Origin: JBFHRE01 sp041746105
GTDB taxonomy: Bacteria > Actinomycetota > Acidimicrobiia > Spongiisociales > ZC4RG35
Assembly: GCA_041746105.1 (NCBI GenBank)
Contig: JBGTHP010000022.1
Location: forward strand, 1 to 64,000
Direction of reading: 5' to 3'
Length of the DNA stretch: 64,000 nt
This document shows positions 43,049-51,698 of the stretch, piece after piece. Both the position numbers and the translations under genes were made by a program. Positions within the stretch are counted from its first letter, which is position 1; each line of letters opens with the position of its first letter. The notes below the pieces were generated by a model, which ran no database searches, was not told the DNA's origin, and saw only the letters and a program-made list of their open reading frames with translations.

Positions 43049-43813
43049 ATGGACGACGAGTACGACGACGAGCTGGTTGGTCTACTGGAACTGGTGTGGG
43101 GAAGCGGCTTTTTGGCCCCTGGCGGCGCTGCGAGCGTCCGGCGAACGGTGGGCGCGGTCGAGATCGAGGGGAAGAACGTGCTCGACCTCGGGTGCGGTGT
43201 TGGTGGAGCCGATCTCGTTCTTGCCGGCATGGGGGCGATCGTGACCGGGCTGGATGTCGAGGGCCCTTTGATCGAACGGGCTCGCCTCAATGCGGCGGAT
43301 GCCGGAGCCTCTATCGAATATGTTCTGGCCGATCCCGGACCACTCCCAATCGACGATGGGGCGTTCGACTGCGTGTTCACCCACGCGGCCATCATCCACA
43401 TACCCGACAAGCTGGGCATCTTCTCCGAGATCATGCGGGTCTTGCGTCCGGGAGGGTGGCTCCTGGCCTACGACTGGTTGAAGGGGACCGACCCCTTCTC
43501 GGACGCGATGCATTATTGGTTCGAGCTCGAAGGCCTCACCTACAACATGAACGACCTCGAGAGCTGTCTCGAGATGCTCCGCGAGATCGGCTTCGAGCAG
43601 GTGACCGGAGAGGACGACAATCCCAACTATCGCGAACTGGCCCATAACGAGTACCGCAAGATGACAGGGGAATGGTTCCCCCTGATGACCGAACTACTCG
43701 GTCCAGAACGCCGGGACCATTTCATCGAGGACTGGCGAATGCTCACAGTGGTCCTCGACGCCGGTCAGCTTCGCCCTGCCTACTTCAGGGCGCAACGACC
43801 ACAAGCTCGATGA
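43049..43813 (+). CDS. Class I SAM-dependent methyltransferase
   Basis: A 254-residue methyltransferase. NVLDLGCGVGGADLVLAGMG is SAM motif I, TGLDVEGPLIERAR motif II, and FDCVFTHAAIIHIPDKLGIF then RVLRPGGWLLAYDWL motifs III-IV. The pattern resembles phosphoethanolamine/glycine-sarcosine N-methyltransferases, but the substrate is uncertain. GGAG lies 6 bases before ATG 43049; a TTG at 43043 in frame is less likely. Confidence 0.87.
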   Translation: MDDEYDDELVGLLELVWGSGFLAPGGAASVRRTVGAVEIEGKNVLDLGCGVGGADLVLAGMGAIVTGLDVEGPLIERARLNAADAGASIEYVLADPGPLPIDDGAFDCVFTHAAIIHIPDKLGIFSEIMRVLRPGGWLLAYDWLKGTDPFSDAMHYWFELEGLTYNMNDLESCLEMLREIGFEQVTGEDDNPNYRELAHNEYRKMTGEWFPLMTELLGPERRDHFIEDWRMLTVVLDAGQLRPAYFRAQRPQAR

Positions 43814-43832
43814 GGTGCGGAGCGAGGGGCGA

Positions 43833-44270
43833 CTACCCGGCTTCGATCCGGCGCTTGAGTCCGCGCAGGTTGCGACGCCAGATCCAGCCGAGCACAGGCC
43901 GGGCAAGGAAGGCGGTGATCGCGCCCCCGAGGTACCACGGGAACGTCAGCTCTTCAGTCCAGGCGAACCGGGTTCCACCGGCTATCGGCGATAGTTCGAA
44001 TCGCCCGCGACCGGTGATCAAACCGGTGTGGTGCACTCCGATCGTTTTGAGGTCCGTCCAGTCGGTCACCTCCATCACATCAGACGTCCTGAGCGGGCCG
44101 ACCACCGTCTCGACTCTCATCCTTGTCCCGACGCCGGACCTCGATTCGGTGAGAAACTCGATGGACTCGGCGTCGGCCATCCACTCGGCGTGTGACTCGA
44201 GGTCCGCCGCTTCCTTCCACACCCTGTTGATGGGCGCATTGATCTCGACGGCTTGTGTGATCTTGGTCAT
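43833..44270 (-). CDS. SRPBCC (START-like) family protein
   Basis: A 145-residue helix-grip protein: TQAVEINAPINRVWKEAADL at the N-terminus, a beta sheet with GVGTRMRVETVVGPLR, and a C-terminal helix ending WRRNLRGLKRRIEAG. SRPBCC proteins bind hydrophobic ligands or act as cyclases; no specific role is indicated. Converges on the methyltransferase gene, divergent from pepA. Confidence 0.8.
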   Translation of the reverse strand: MTKITQAVEINAPINRVWKEAADLESHAEWMADAESIEFLTESRSGVGTRMRVETVVGPLRTSDVMEVTDWTDLKTIGVHHTGLITGRGRFELSPIAGGTRFAWTEELTFPWYLGGAITAFLARPVLGWIWRRNLRGLKRRIEAG

Positions 44271-44348
44271 GGTGTCATTTTTGTCGATCCAACGCGCAAG
44301 CAGTAGCCGGATATGGATGGTCCAACTCCGTGTGTCAGACTGGCCGGC

Positions 44349-45770
44349 ATGAATGTCGTCCAAATAAAAACCAAAGCCAGTTCGAAAGCCTCCGCAGTGG
44401 TGGTCGGGATGTTTCCCGGTAGGCGCCCGGCACCCGGCGCCGCCGCTTTTTCGCGCGGGTTGACGAAAGTGTTGGCGGAGTTCGGGTTTGAAGGTCTAGT
44501 CGGTCAAGTCGCAGTGCTGCCTATGTCGGATGGGCGCCGGGCCGCATTTGTCGGACTCGGGCCCGAGGTCGATCTGGAGTCACTTCGTCAAGCCGCAGCG
44601 ATCGGTCGCAAGGCCGTGGCGAGCGCGGACGCGGTTTCGACATCCCTCCATCAGATCGACCTCGACGGTTCGACCCAGGCCGTGGTCGAGGGGTTTGGTC
44701 TCGCCGACTATCGATTCGAGAACTACAAATCATCGGCCACGGTGCGGCCCGATTTCTCGATGGAATTGCTTGGCGGCACCGCATCTCCCGCGGAGGTTGA
44801 AGCGGCCCAGATCACCGTGGAGGCAGTCAACCTATGTCGGGATCTGGTCAACGAGCCTGCCGCCGGCAAGGGACCTTTGGCGATCTCAGAACGGCTGGCC
44901 GAGCTTGCGGTAGCGGCCGGAGCCACCGCCGAGATCTGGGACGCAGAGCGACTCGCCTCAGAAGGTATGGGAGGGATGTTGGGGGTTGGCCAAGGATCGG
45001 TCCGCCCTCCGGCACTTCTCAAGCTTCACTATCGAGGTCGTCGACCCAAGGCACGCCTCGCCTTCGTGGGTAAGGGGATCGTCTTTGACTCTGGAGGGCT
45101 TTCCCTGAAATCCGCAGAGTTCATGGAGTGGATGAAAGACGACATGGCGGGGGGCGCGGCGGTTGCGGCTGCAGTCATCGCCATCGCTCGGCTTGGCCTT
45201 CCCGTTGAGATCACTTCCTATTCGGCTTTCGCAGAAAACCTCCCAAGCGGGTCGGCATTGAGGCCAGGTGATGTTTTGGAAACCCGCAACGGCAAGACCA
45301 TCGAGGTTCTCAACACCGATGCCGAGGGCAGATTGGTTCTGGCGGACGCATTGGCTCTAGCGGCCGAATCTGAGCCCGACATGATCGTGGATCTCGCCAC
45401 CCTCACCGGTGCTTGCAAGGTTGCCCTCGGTCCCAAGATCGCCGGCGTGTTTGGGGGGGACCAGGCTGCGGTGGATCGGGTGCTCGCTTCCGCCGAGTCC
45501 GCCGGCGAAAGGGTGTGGCAGATGCCGCTCCCAAACGACCACCGCTACATGATCGACTCCGAGGTGGCCGACATGAAGAACACCGGCGCCGGGAGATACG
45601 GCGGCGCGATTGCAGCCGCTCTGTTGCTCAAGGAGTTCGTTGGCGACGTGCCTTGGGTACACGTCGACATCGCCGGTCCCGCGTTCTTCGACAAACCAGA
45701 GCACTACATCCCCAAAGGTGGCACCGGTTTCGGCGTCCGCACGCTGATCGAGTTGGCCGGCGGGGGTTAG
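44349..45770 (+). CDS. pepA: Leucyl aminopeptidase (M17)
   Basis: A 473-residue cytosolic two-metal aminopeptidase. VGKGIVFDSGGLSLK, KDDMAGGAAVAAA and the signature NTDAEGRLVLADAL supply metal ligands and the catalytic Lys and Arg. The N-terminal 170 residues are the usual less conserved domain. It releases N-terminal residues from peptides. ATG 44349 stands 7 bases after a CAGACT -10-like box, so it is possibly leaderless. Confidence 0.95.
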   Translation: MNVVQIKTKASSKASAVVVGMFPGRRPAPGAAAFSRGLTKVLAEFGFEGLVGQVAVLPMSDGRRAAFVGLGPEVDLESLRQAAAIGRKAVASADAVSTSLHQIDLDGSTQAVVEGFGLADYRFENYKSSATVRPDFSMELLGGTASPAEVEAAQITVEAVNLCRDLVNEPAAGKGPLAISERLAELAVAAGATAEIWDAERLASEGMGGMLGVGQGSVRPPALLKLHYRGRRPKARLAFVGKGIVFDSGGLSLKSAEFMEWMKDDMAGGAAVAAAVIAIARLGLPVEITSYSAFAENLPSGSALRPGDVLETRNGKTIEVLNTDAEGRLVLADALALAAESEPDMIVDLATLTGACKVALGPKIAGVFGGDQAAVDRVLASAESAGERVWQMPLPNDHRYMIDSEVADMKNTGAGRYGGAIAAALLLKEFVGDVPWVHVDIAGPAFFDKPEHYIPKGGTGFGVRTLIELAGGG

Positions 45771-45783
45771 TCCCGCCGCCCGG

Positions 45784-46227
45784 TCAGGCCTCCATACGTT
45801 GTTTGAGCATCTTCATTCCCTTGCCGTTGGCGGGTTTGATGAATCCGTTGAACATGATCGGGAACATGGCTCCCCCGATTCCGCCGGGTCTTGGCATGTC
45901 CATGATCTTGTCGACTTTGGTTCCGGACCCGGTCGGTGAGAGCACGAAGGTGTTGACAAATGGTTCCCCCCGATCCATGCCGGTGAACTCGATCTTGTTT
46001 GGCTCGTCGTAGGCCGTGACCTCAACGTCGTTGCGGTGATCATCGTCTCCCGGAACCCAGCCGTATGAGGTGAAAGTGGTCCCGGCCGAAACCGGTCCTT
46101 CGACTCCCTCGATCCGATAGGGACGAGGGGACCATTCGGCATGACGGCCGACGTCTCGCAGATAGTCGAACACCTCCTGTGGTGTTCGATCAATGGTGAC
46201 CGAGACCGTGCCGCTGATTCTTCCCAT
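45784..46227 (-). CDS. SRPBCC (polyketide cyclase/START-like) family protein
   Basis: A 147-residue protein beginning with SVTIDRTPQEVFDYLRDVGR, then HAEWSPRPYRIEGVEGP, the typical helix-grip start of this family, and ending in a basic helix (NGKGMKMLKQRMEA). Ligand unknown. AAAGGAG precedes ATG 46227. A second SRPBCC gene lies 1.5 kb to the left on the same strand, flanking pepA. Confidence 0.82.
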   Translation of the reverse strand: MGRISGTVSVTIDRTPQEVFDYLRDVGRHAEWSPRPYRIEGVEGPVSAGTTFTSYGWVPGDDDHRNDVEVTAYDEPNKIEFTGMDRGEPFVNTFVLSPTGSGTKVDKIMDMPRPGGIGGAMFPIMFNGFIKPANGKGMKMLKQRMEA

Positions 46228-46336
46228 TTCGTTTCTCCTTTCTCTTCTCGACTCTACGACGATCGCCGTGAGCCGATTTCGACATTTCGAAGGCGTCGCC
46301 GATCTCAGTGCCTCGATTCCTGCGACACTGTTCGGC

Positions 46337-47431
46337 ATGATCTACCTCGATCATGCCGCCACCACTCCGATGCGACCTCCTGTTCGGGAGGCGATGGAGC
46401 CATTCGTTGCCGATGCATTCGGGAACGCATCTGGCGTGCATGCGGTGTCCCGGCGCGCCAAGAACGCAGTGGAAGAAGCCCGAGAACGAGCCGCAGCGGT
46501 GCTCGGATGCAATCCGGCCGAGGTGGTCTTCACCGGTGGCGGGACAGAGGCGGACAACCTGGCGGTGAAGGGTCGGGCGCTGGTCGGGGCCGGGGGAGTG
46601 GTCACAACCGCGGTCGAACATGAAGCAGTTTTGGAGGCCGCCCGGTTTTGTGAACTAATGGGAAGCAAGCTAGCGGTGGCGTCGGTGGATTCCCGAGGCA
46701 TCGTGGATCCCGAACAGGTTTTTGATCTGGTCGATGATCACACCGTCGTGGTGTCGGTGATGTCTGCCAACAACGAGACGGGGGCGCTCCAACCGGTGAA
46801 CGAGATCGCCACGGCGCTCGATGGCCGGGTGCCTTTTCACACCGACGCGGTGCAGGCCTTTGTTTCCGAAGGCGTTCGACTGGACGGATTCGACCTTCTC
46901 TCTTTGGCCGCCCACAAGTTTGGAGGCCCGAAGGGAGTGGGTCTGCTGTACGTCCGCTCGGGTATTGCATTGGAACCGGTCATCCACGGGGGAGGCCAAG
47001 AATTGGGCCGGCGCTCTGGGACTTTGAATGTCGCCGGGATAGTGGGCCTTGCCGTGGCGATGGAGCTGGCGGCTGCCGATCGCGACCGCTTTCGCCGCGA
47101 TGTTGGCGCCGCCCGAGAGGCGTTCGAGCACGAGCTGGACGGCGTGGCAGAGCGCACTCTCGATCCGTCAGACACTCTGATCCAGCACAGCCATCTCAGC
47201 TTTCCCGATCTACGTAATGAGACACTGCTGATTCGTCTCGACCGCGAAGAAGTTGCGGCATCGGCCGGTTCGGCCTGTTCATCCGGGGCGGCCACCGTAT
47301 CCCACGTGCTGTTCGCGATGGGGATGACCACCCAGCGGGCCAGGGAGTGTCTGCGCTTTTCGTTCGGATGGGACTCTGACGTCGATCAATCCGTGGAAGC
47401 TGCGCGCAGGGTCAAGGGCGTCGTGTCATGA
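46337..47431 (+). CDS. Cysteine desulfurase (IscS/NifS-like)
   Basis: A 364-residue PLP enzyme taking sulfur from cysteine. IYLDHAATTPMRPPVREAM begins the domain, EHEAVLEAARF holds the PLP-stacking His, LAAHKFGGPKGVGLLY the PLP lysine, and SAGSACSSGAATVSHVL the catalytic Cys loop. It overlaps mnmA as ATGA, so its sulfur most likely goes to tRNA 2-thiolation, possibly also to Fe-S assembly. ATG 46337 matches the family start; the upstream open frame does not. Confidence 0.94.
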   Translation: MIYLDHAATTPMRPPVREAMEPFVADAFGNASGVHAVSRRAKNAVEEARERAAAVLGCNPAEVVFTGGGTEADNLAVKGRALVGAGGVVTTAVEHEAVLEAARFCELMGSKLAVASVDSRGIVDPEQVFDLVDDHTVVVSVMSANNETGALQPVNEIATALDGRVPFHTDAVQAFVSEGVRLDGFDLLSLAAHKFGGPKGVGLLYVRSGIALEPVIHGGGQELGRRSGTLNVAGIVGLAVAMELAAADRDRFRRDVGAAREAFEHELDGVAERTLDPSDTLIQHSHLSFPDLRNETLLIRLDREEVAASAGSACSSGAATVSHVLFAMGMTTQRARECLRFSFGWDSDVDQSVEAARRVKGVVS

Positions 47432-48477
47432 GCCGGGTTCTGGTGGCAATGTCGGGTGGCGTCGACTCGTCTGTGGCTGCGGCACTCATGCAACAAGAAG
47501 GCCACGAGGTAATCGGCGTCACGCTCAAGCTGTGGTCGGGGCCCAACGGAGAGGCACCAACGGCGGGTTGCTGCACGGTCTCTGATTCCGAGGACGCTCG
47601 GCGGGTGGCCTCGCAACTCGACGTCCCCTATTACGTCCTCGACTACACAGAAGATTTTTCCACGGGCGTCATCGACAAGTTCGTCGACGACTATCTGCAT
47701 GGACGCACACCAAATCCGTGCGTCGAGTGCAATCGAACTGTCAAGTTCTCACGGCTGATGAGCCAGGCCATCGACTTCGGATGTGAACTGGTCGTGACCG
47801 GGCACTACGCCAGGACTCGTTTCGAAAACGGGCGGTGGAAGCTCCTGCGTGGCATCGACGGGTCCAAGGATCAGAGCTACGTGCTCTCGATGTTGGACCA
47901 GGCCCAACTCGAGCGGACCCGTTTCCCGGTTGGCGAGATCGACAAGGCGGAAACTCGCCGGATTGCCGGCGAACTCGGTCTGCGCACCGCCGACAAACCC
48001 GAGTCGATGGATATCTGTTTTGTGGGCAGTCGCAACTATCGGTCCTTCCTGGCTGATCAGGCACCTACCTCGACGACGCCGGGCGAACTTGTCGATACGG
48101 AAGGAAATGTGGTGGGAGCTCACTCCGGAATCACCAATTTCACCATTGGTCAGCGGCGAGGACTGGGAGTGGCGTTCGGCGAACCTCGATTCGTAGTTGA
48201 TGTCCTGCCGAAGAACCACACCGTGGTGCTGGGCACGATGGACGATTTGGCCGTGACCGGATTGACTGTCGAACAACTTGGTTTCGTTGGGGAAAGGGTG
48301 GAAGGCGCCGTAGAGGTGCAGTACCGCGCTCATGGCGATCCGGTTGCGGCGCGATTGACCGGCCAAGTGCTATTGTTCGAGAAGGCGCAGTATGGGGTGG
48401 CCCCCGGTCAGACCGCGGCGCTGTATCGAGGTGAAGAAGTCCTGGGCGGAGGAATAATCGCCAGGACCTGGAGATGA
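47428..48477 (+). CDS. mnmA: tRNA-specific 2-thiouridylase
   Basis: A 349-residue enzyme forming s2U34 in tRNAs for Lys, Glu and Gln. The PP-loop is VLVAMSGGVDSSVAA; catalytic cysteines are in TPNPCVECNRTVKF and SMDICFVGSRNY; TNFTIGQRRGLGVAFGEP marks the C-terminal domain. Coupled to the upstream desulfurase and the downstream SDR by ATGA overlaps. Confidence 0.97.
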   Translation: MSRVLVAMSGGVDSSVAAALMQQEGHEVIGVTLKLWSGPNGEAPTAGCCTVSDSEDARRVASQLDVPYYVLDYTEDFSTGVIDKFVDDYLHGRTPNPCVECNRTVKFSRLMSQAIDFGCELVVTGHYARTRFENGRWKLLRGIDGSKDQSYVLSMLDQAQLERTRFPVGEIDKAETRRIAGELGLRTADKPESMDICFVGSRNYRSFLADQAPTSTTPGELVDTEGNVVGAHSGITNFTIGQRRGLGVAFGEPRFVVDVLPKNHTVVLGTMDDLAVTGLTVEQLGFVGERVEGAVEVQYRAHGDPVAARLTGQVLLFEKAQYGVAPGQTAALYRGEEVLGGGIIARTWR

Positions 48478-49223
48478 GCGCGATCGTCACTGGAGCCGGT
48501 AGCGAAGGCGGAATCGGCTTTGCCATCGCCAGGCGGTTGCTGGACGATGGCTTCAAGGTCGCCATCTGTTCAACGACGGATCGAATTCACCAACGAGCTG
48601 AAGAACTCGGAAACGACGTGTTTTCGTATGCCGTCGATCTCACCGTCAGCGACCAGGTATCGCGTTTCGTGAGCGCCGCCGGCGAGGCTCTGGGTCCTTG
48701 TTCCGTTCTCGTGAACAACGCCGGAATGACGGCTTTGGGCATGGGACCAACCGTTGGGAGCAGTGAACAGGTGAGCGACGCCGCTTGGCGTGACGGTATC
48801 GAGCGCAATCTGACCACGGCCTTTTACATGTGCAGAGTGGTCCTTCCGGTGATGAAGGAAAGGGGTTACGGGCGAATCGTCAACGTTTCGTCAGTCACCG
48901 GACCGGTTGTCGCGATGATGGGTGAGGCGGCGTACGCGGCAGGCAAGTCGGGAATGATGGGGTTGACCCGGGCGTTGGCGGTCGAGTACGCGTCCTCCGG
49001 GATAACCGTGAACGCAGTCGGGCCGGGGTGGATTGCCACGGACACCTCGCCTGGCGCCGAGTTGGCTGCCGGCCTCCACACTCCAATCGGTCGTCCGGGG
49101 ACCCCTGCCGAGGTGGCTGCCGCCGTGTCTTTCCTCGCATCGCCAGAATCGTCTTATGTCACTGGGCAACTCTTGGTCGTCGATGGTGGGAACACCCTCG
49201 TGGACGACCACAGCTCGGTCTAA
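48474..49223 (+). CDS. Short-chain dehydrogenase/reductase (FabG-like)
   Basis: A 249-residue classical SDR: AIVTGAGSEGGIGFAIARRL (cofactor), VLVNNAGMTALG, Ser in IVNVSSVTGPV, Tyr-x3-Lys in AAYAAGKSGMMG, and FLASPESSYVTGQLLVVDGG. NAD(P)H-linked carbonyl/alcohol oxidoreductase; substrate unknown. Overlaps mnmA as ATGA and the PPOX gene tail-to-tail by CTAA. Confidence 0.9.
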   Translation: MSAIVTGAGSEGGIGFAIARRLLDDGFKVAICSTTDRIHQRAEELGNDVFSYAVDLTVSDQVSRFVSAAGEALGPCSVLVNNAGMTALGMGPTVGSSEQVSDAAWRDGIERNLTTAFYMCRVVLPVMKERGYGRIVNVSSVTGPVVAMMGEAAYAAGKSGMMGLTRALAVEYASSGITVNAVGPGWIATDTSPGAELAAGLHTPIGRPGTPAEVAAAVSFLASPESSYVTGQLLVVDGGNTLVDDHSSV

Positions 49224-49609
49224 CGCTCGTAGACCATCTCCTTGTCTGGTGTGATCACGAGCAACGCTCTCTCGCTCTGGATCGTGTTCGAGTAGTCACG
49301 CTTGAAGTACTTGCGCGAGAGCTTGTCGATGTGGTCGCGGGCCCGCGGCCCTCTGATTATCTCCGTGACCCGTCCCCGGACCTCCACCCAGTGATACGGG
49401 TTGCCGGTCTCGATGATCACTACGGTCACCCGGCTGTCAGCCTCGATGTTGAGAAACTTGCGGCGATGGACTTCGGTGTTCATCAGGATGTTTGCCTCAT
49501 CGGAGTCGACCCACATCACGTTCGAATGCGGTGTCCCGTCGGACAGAAGAGTGGTGATGACGGCGTAGTTGTCGTTCTGGGCCAGGGCCACGGTTCGAGG
49601 GTCGAGCAT
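49220..49609 (-). CDS. PPOX-class F420- or flavin-dependent oxidase family protein
   Basis: A 129-residue split-barrel protein like the actinobacterial PPOX/F420-binding group: NDNYAVITTLLSDGTPHSNV then MWVDSDEANILMNTE, RRKFLNIEADSRVTVVI and YHWVEVRGRVTEI. Such proteins reduce substrates with F420H2 or bind FMN or heme; substrate unknown. Confidence 0.85.
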   Translation of the reverse strand: MLDPRTVALAQNDNYAVITTLLSDGTPHSNVMWVDSDEANILMNTEVHRRKFLNIEADSRVTVVIIETGNPYHWVEVRGRVTEIIRGPRARDHIDKLSRKYFKRDYSNTIQSERALLVITPDKEMVYER

Positions 49610-49647
49610 CAGGCCACGATACCGATCGGATGCCCGCCCTCATTCAA

Positions 49648-49653
49648 TAGTAT
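49648..49653 (+). promoter_or_regulatory. -10 box for ligA
   Basis: TAGTAT, 8 bases before ATG 49662 and no ribosome-binding site; predicts a leaderless or nearly leaderless ligA mRNA. Confidence 0.45.
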
Positions 49654-49661
49654 CTGGCCCC

Positions 49662-51698
49662 ATGTCCGAGCCGAACGACCGGGTGGAGAAACTTCGCAGC
49701 CAAATCAGGGCACATGCTCACCGCTATTACGTGCTCGATGCTCCGGTGGTCGCAGATGCGGAGTACGACGCCCTCGTCAAGGAGTTGGAGCAACTCGAGA
49801 CGAATCACCCTGAGTTGATAACGGCGGACTCTCCGACGCAACGCGTCGGTGCACCGGCTTCTGACCTCTTCGCTTCCGTCGATCACCTTCGGCCCCTGTT
49901 CTCGCTCGACAACGTCGAGGCGGAGGAGGAATTGAACGCCTGGGAGCAACGCATCGTCAGGCAGGCGGGTGTGGTCCCCGACGCCTACACCTGCGAGCTG
50001 AAGATCGACGGTTTGGCCGTGGTCTTGGTGTACGAAGATGGGTTATTGATACGCGGAGCCACGCGCGGTGATGGGACCACCGGCGAGGACATCACCGCGA
50101 ATCTGAGAGCCATCGACCAGGTTCCCCTGCGGCTTCTTGGTGATGGTGTCCCCCGGCTTCTGGAAGTCAGGGGGGAGGTCTACATGCCAGACGACGCGTT
50201 CGAAGCACTCAATCGGTCCCAGATGGAAAAAGGTGAACGCCTCTATTCCAACCCTCGCAACGCCGCCGCCGGGGGTGTGCGCCAGAAAGACCCGGCGGCC
50301 ACCGCCTCGCGCCGGCTCGGCATCTGGGTCTATCAGGCGGGTGTGATCGAAGGGGGACCCGAACTCTCGAGCCACTCCGAGGCCGTGGAGTATCTCCGAT
50401 CTCTCGGGCTTCGGACCAACCCGGCGTCGATGGTGGCCGCCGACTTGTCGGAGGTGCGTTCTTACATAAGAGCAGCAGAGATGGATCGCCACGGACGCGG
50501 CTACCAGACCGACGGAGTGGTGGTGAAGGTCGACGCGCTCGATCTGCAAGACCGCCTCGGTTTCACCGCCAGGGCTCCGCGCTGGGCGGTCGCGTTCAAA
50601 TTCCCTCCAGAGGAGCGCACCACCATTCTCAAAGACATCTGGATCAACATCGGCCGAACCGGGGCCGCTACTCCTTTCGCCGTGCTCGAAGCGGTGTTCG
50701 TGGGGGGCGCCAGCGTGGGGATGGCGACCCTCCACAACGAGGAACAGGTCGGTCTGAAGGATGTTCGGATTGGCGACACCGTGATCGTTCGGCGTGCCGG
50801 CGATGTGATCCCAGAAGTTTTGGGCCCGGTCATAGAACTCCGATCTGGTTCGGAGATCGTCTGGTCCATGCCTACCACCTGTCCGTTCTGTGAAAGCCCG
50901 ATTGTCCGCACCGAGGGTGAGAAGGTGGCGCGTTGCACGGGCGGATTGAGCTGCCCATCGCGACTTCGAGAGTGGCTCTTTTTCTTCGCCTCGCGCTCTG
51001 GCATGGATATCGAAGGAATGGGTTACAAAACCATCCAGTTGCTGATCGACGAGAAACTCATCGCGGATCCCGCAGATATCTTCTTTCTCAAGCCAGAGAA
51101 CTTGGCTGGTTTCGAAGGATGGGGAGAGATCTCGATTCGCAACTTGATGGACGGCATCGACGCCGCGCGAGACCGTCCTCTGGCCCGCCTCATCACGGCT
51201 CTCGGCATCCGTCATGTCGGTCCCGCCGCAGCCAAAGAGTTCGCCGCAGTCTTCTGTTCGATGGACCGGTTGCTCGAAGCCTCCGTCGAGGAACTTACCT
51301 CGATCGACGGAATTGGATCCACGATCGCAGGAGCCTGGGTGGAGTGGGCAGCCGAGGAAGAGAACCAAACTCTGGTCGCCAAGCTCAAAGAGGGCGGGGT
51401 CAGGGTCGAGGACCCTGAGCCGGCGCCACCTCTCGAAGGATCCGACATGCTGGCCGGTCTGATCTTTGTGGTGAGCGGAACATTGAGCGGCTATAGCCGT
51501 GAGGAGGCCGAAGCCGCCCTCATTGCGAGGGGAGCAAAAGTCACAGGTTCGGTGTCCAAAAGGACGGCGGCCCTCGTGCTGGGAGACAATCCTGGGGGGT
51601 CCAAACTGACCAAGGCCACCGATCTCGGAGTCAAGACCATCGGTGAAGTTGAATTCGCACAACTTCTGGCGGCAGGGCCCTCAGTTCTCGACTCCTGA
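49662..51698 (+). CDS. ligA: NAD-dependent DNA ligase
   Basis: A 678-residue LigA. The Ia domain has HRYYVLDAPVVADAEYD; the adenylation lysine is in CELKIDGLAVVLVYEDG near residue 116; GYQTDGVVVKVD, the OB fold, a Zn finger (CPFCESPIV ... CTGGLSCPSR), HhH repeats and a C-terminal BRCT domain (from about 600, GLIFVVSGTLSGYSREEAEA) follow. Full length. Its 3' end overlaps the convergent DUF2339 gene by 18 bases. Confidence 0.97.
   Translation: MSEPNDRVEKLRSQIRAHAHRYYVLDAPVVADAEYDALVKELEQLETNHPELITADSPTQRVGAPASDLFASVDHLRPLFSLDNVEAEEELNAWEQRIVRQAGVVPDAYTCELKIDGLAVVLVYEDGLLIRGATRGDGTTGEDITANLRAIDQVPLRLLGDGVPRLLEVRGEVYMPDDAFEALNRSQMEKGERLYSNPRNAAAGGVRQKDPAATASRRLGIWVYQAGVIEGGPELSSHSEAVEYLRSLGLRTNPASMVAADLSEVRSYIRAAEMDRHGRGYQTDGVVVKVDALDLQDRLGFTARAPRWAVAFKFPPEERTTILKDIWINIGRTGAATPFAVLEAVFVGGASVGMATLHNEEQVGLKDVRIGDTVIVRRAGDVIPEVLGPVIELRSGSEIVWSMPTTCPFCESPIVRTEGEKVARCTGGLSCPSRLREWLFFFASRSGMDIEGMGYKTIQLLIDEKLIADPADIFFLKPENLAGFEGWGEISIRNLMDGIDAARDRPLARLITALGIRHVGPAAAKEFAAVFCSMDRLLEASVEELTSIDGIGSTIAGAWVEWAAEEENQTLVAKLKEGGVRVEDPEPAPPLEGSDMLAGLIFVVSGTLSGYSREEAEAALIARGAKVTGSVSKRTAALVLGDNPGGSKLTKATDLGVKTIGEVEFAQLLAAGPSVLDS

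Noticed and set aside
50043..51662. 539-codon minus-strand open frame opposite ligA
   Set aside because: Antisense shadow of ligA; no recognisable motif and no ribosome-binding site.
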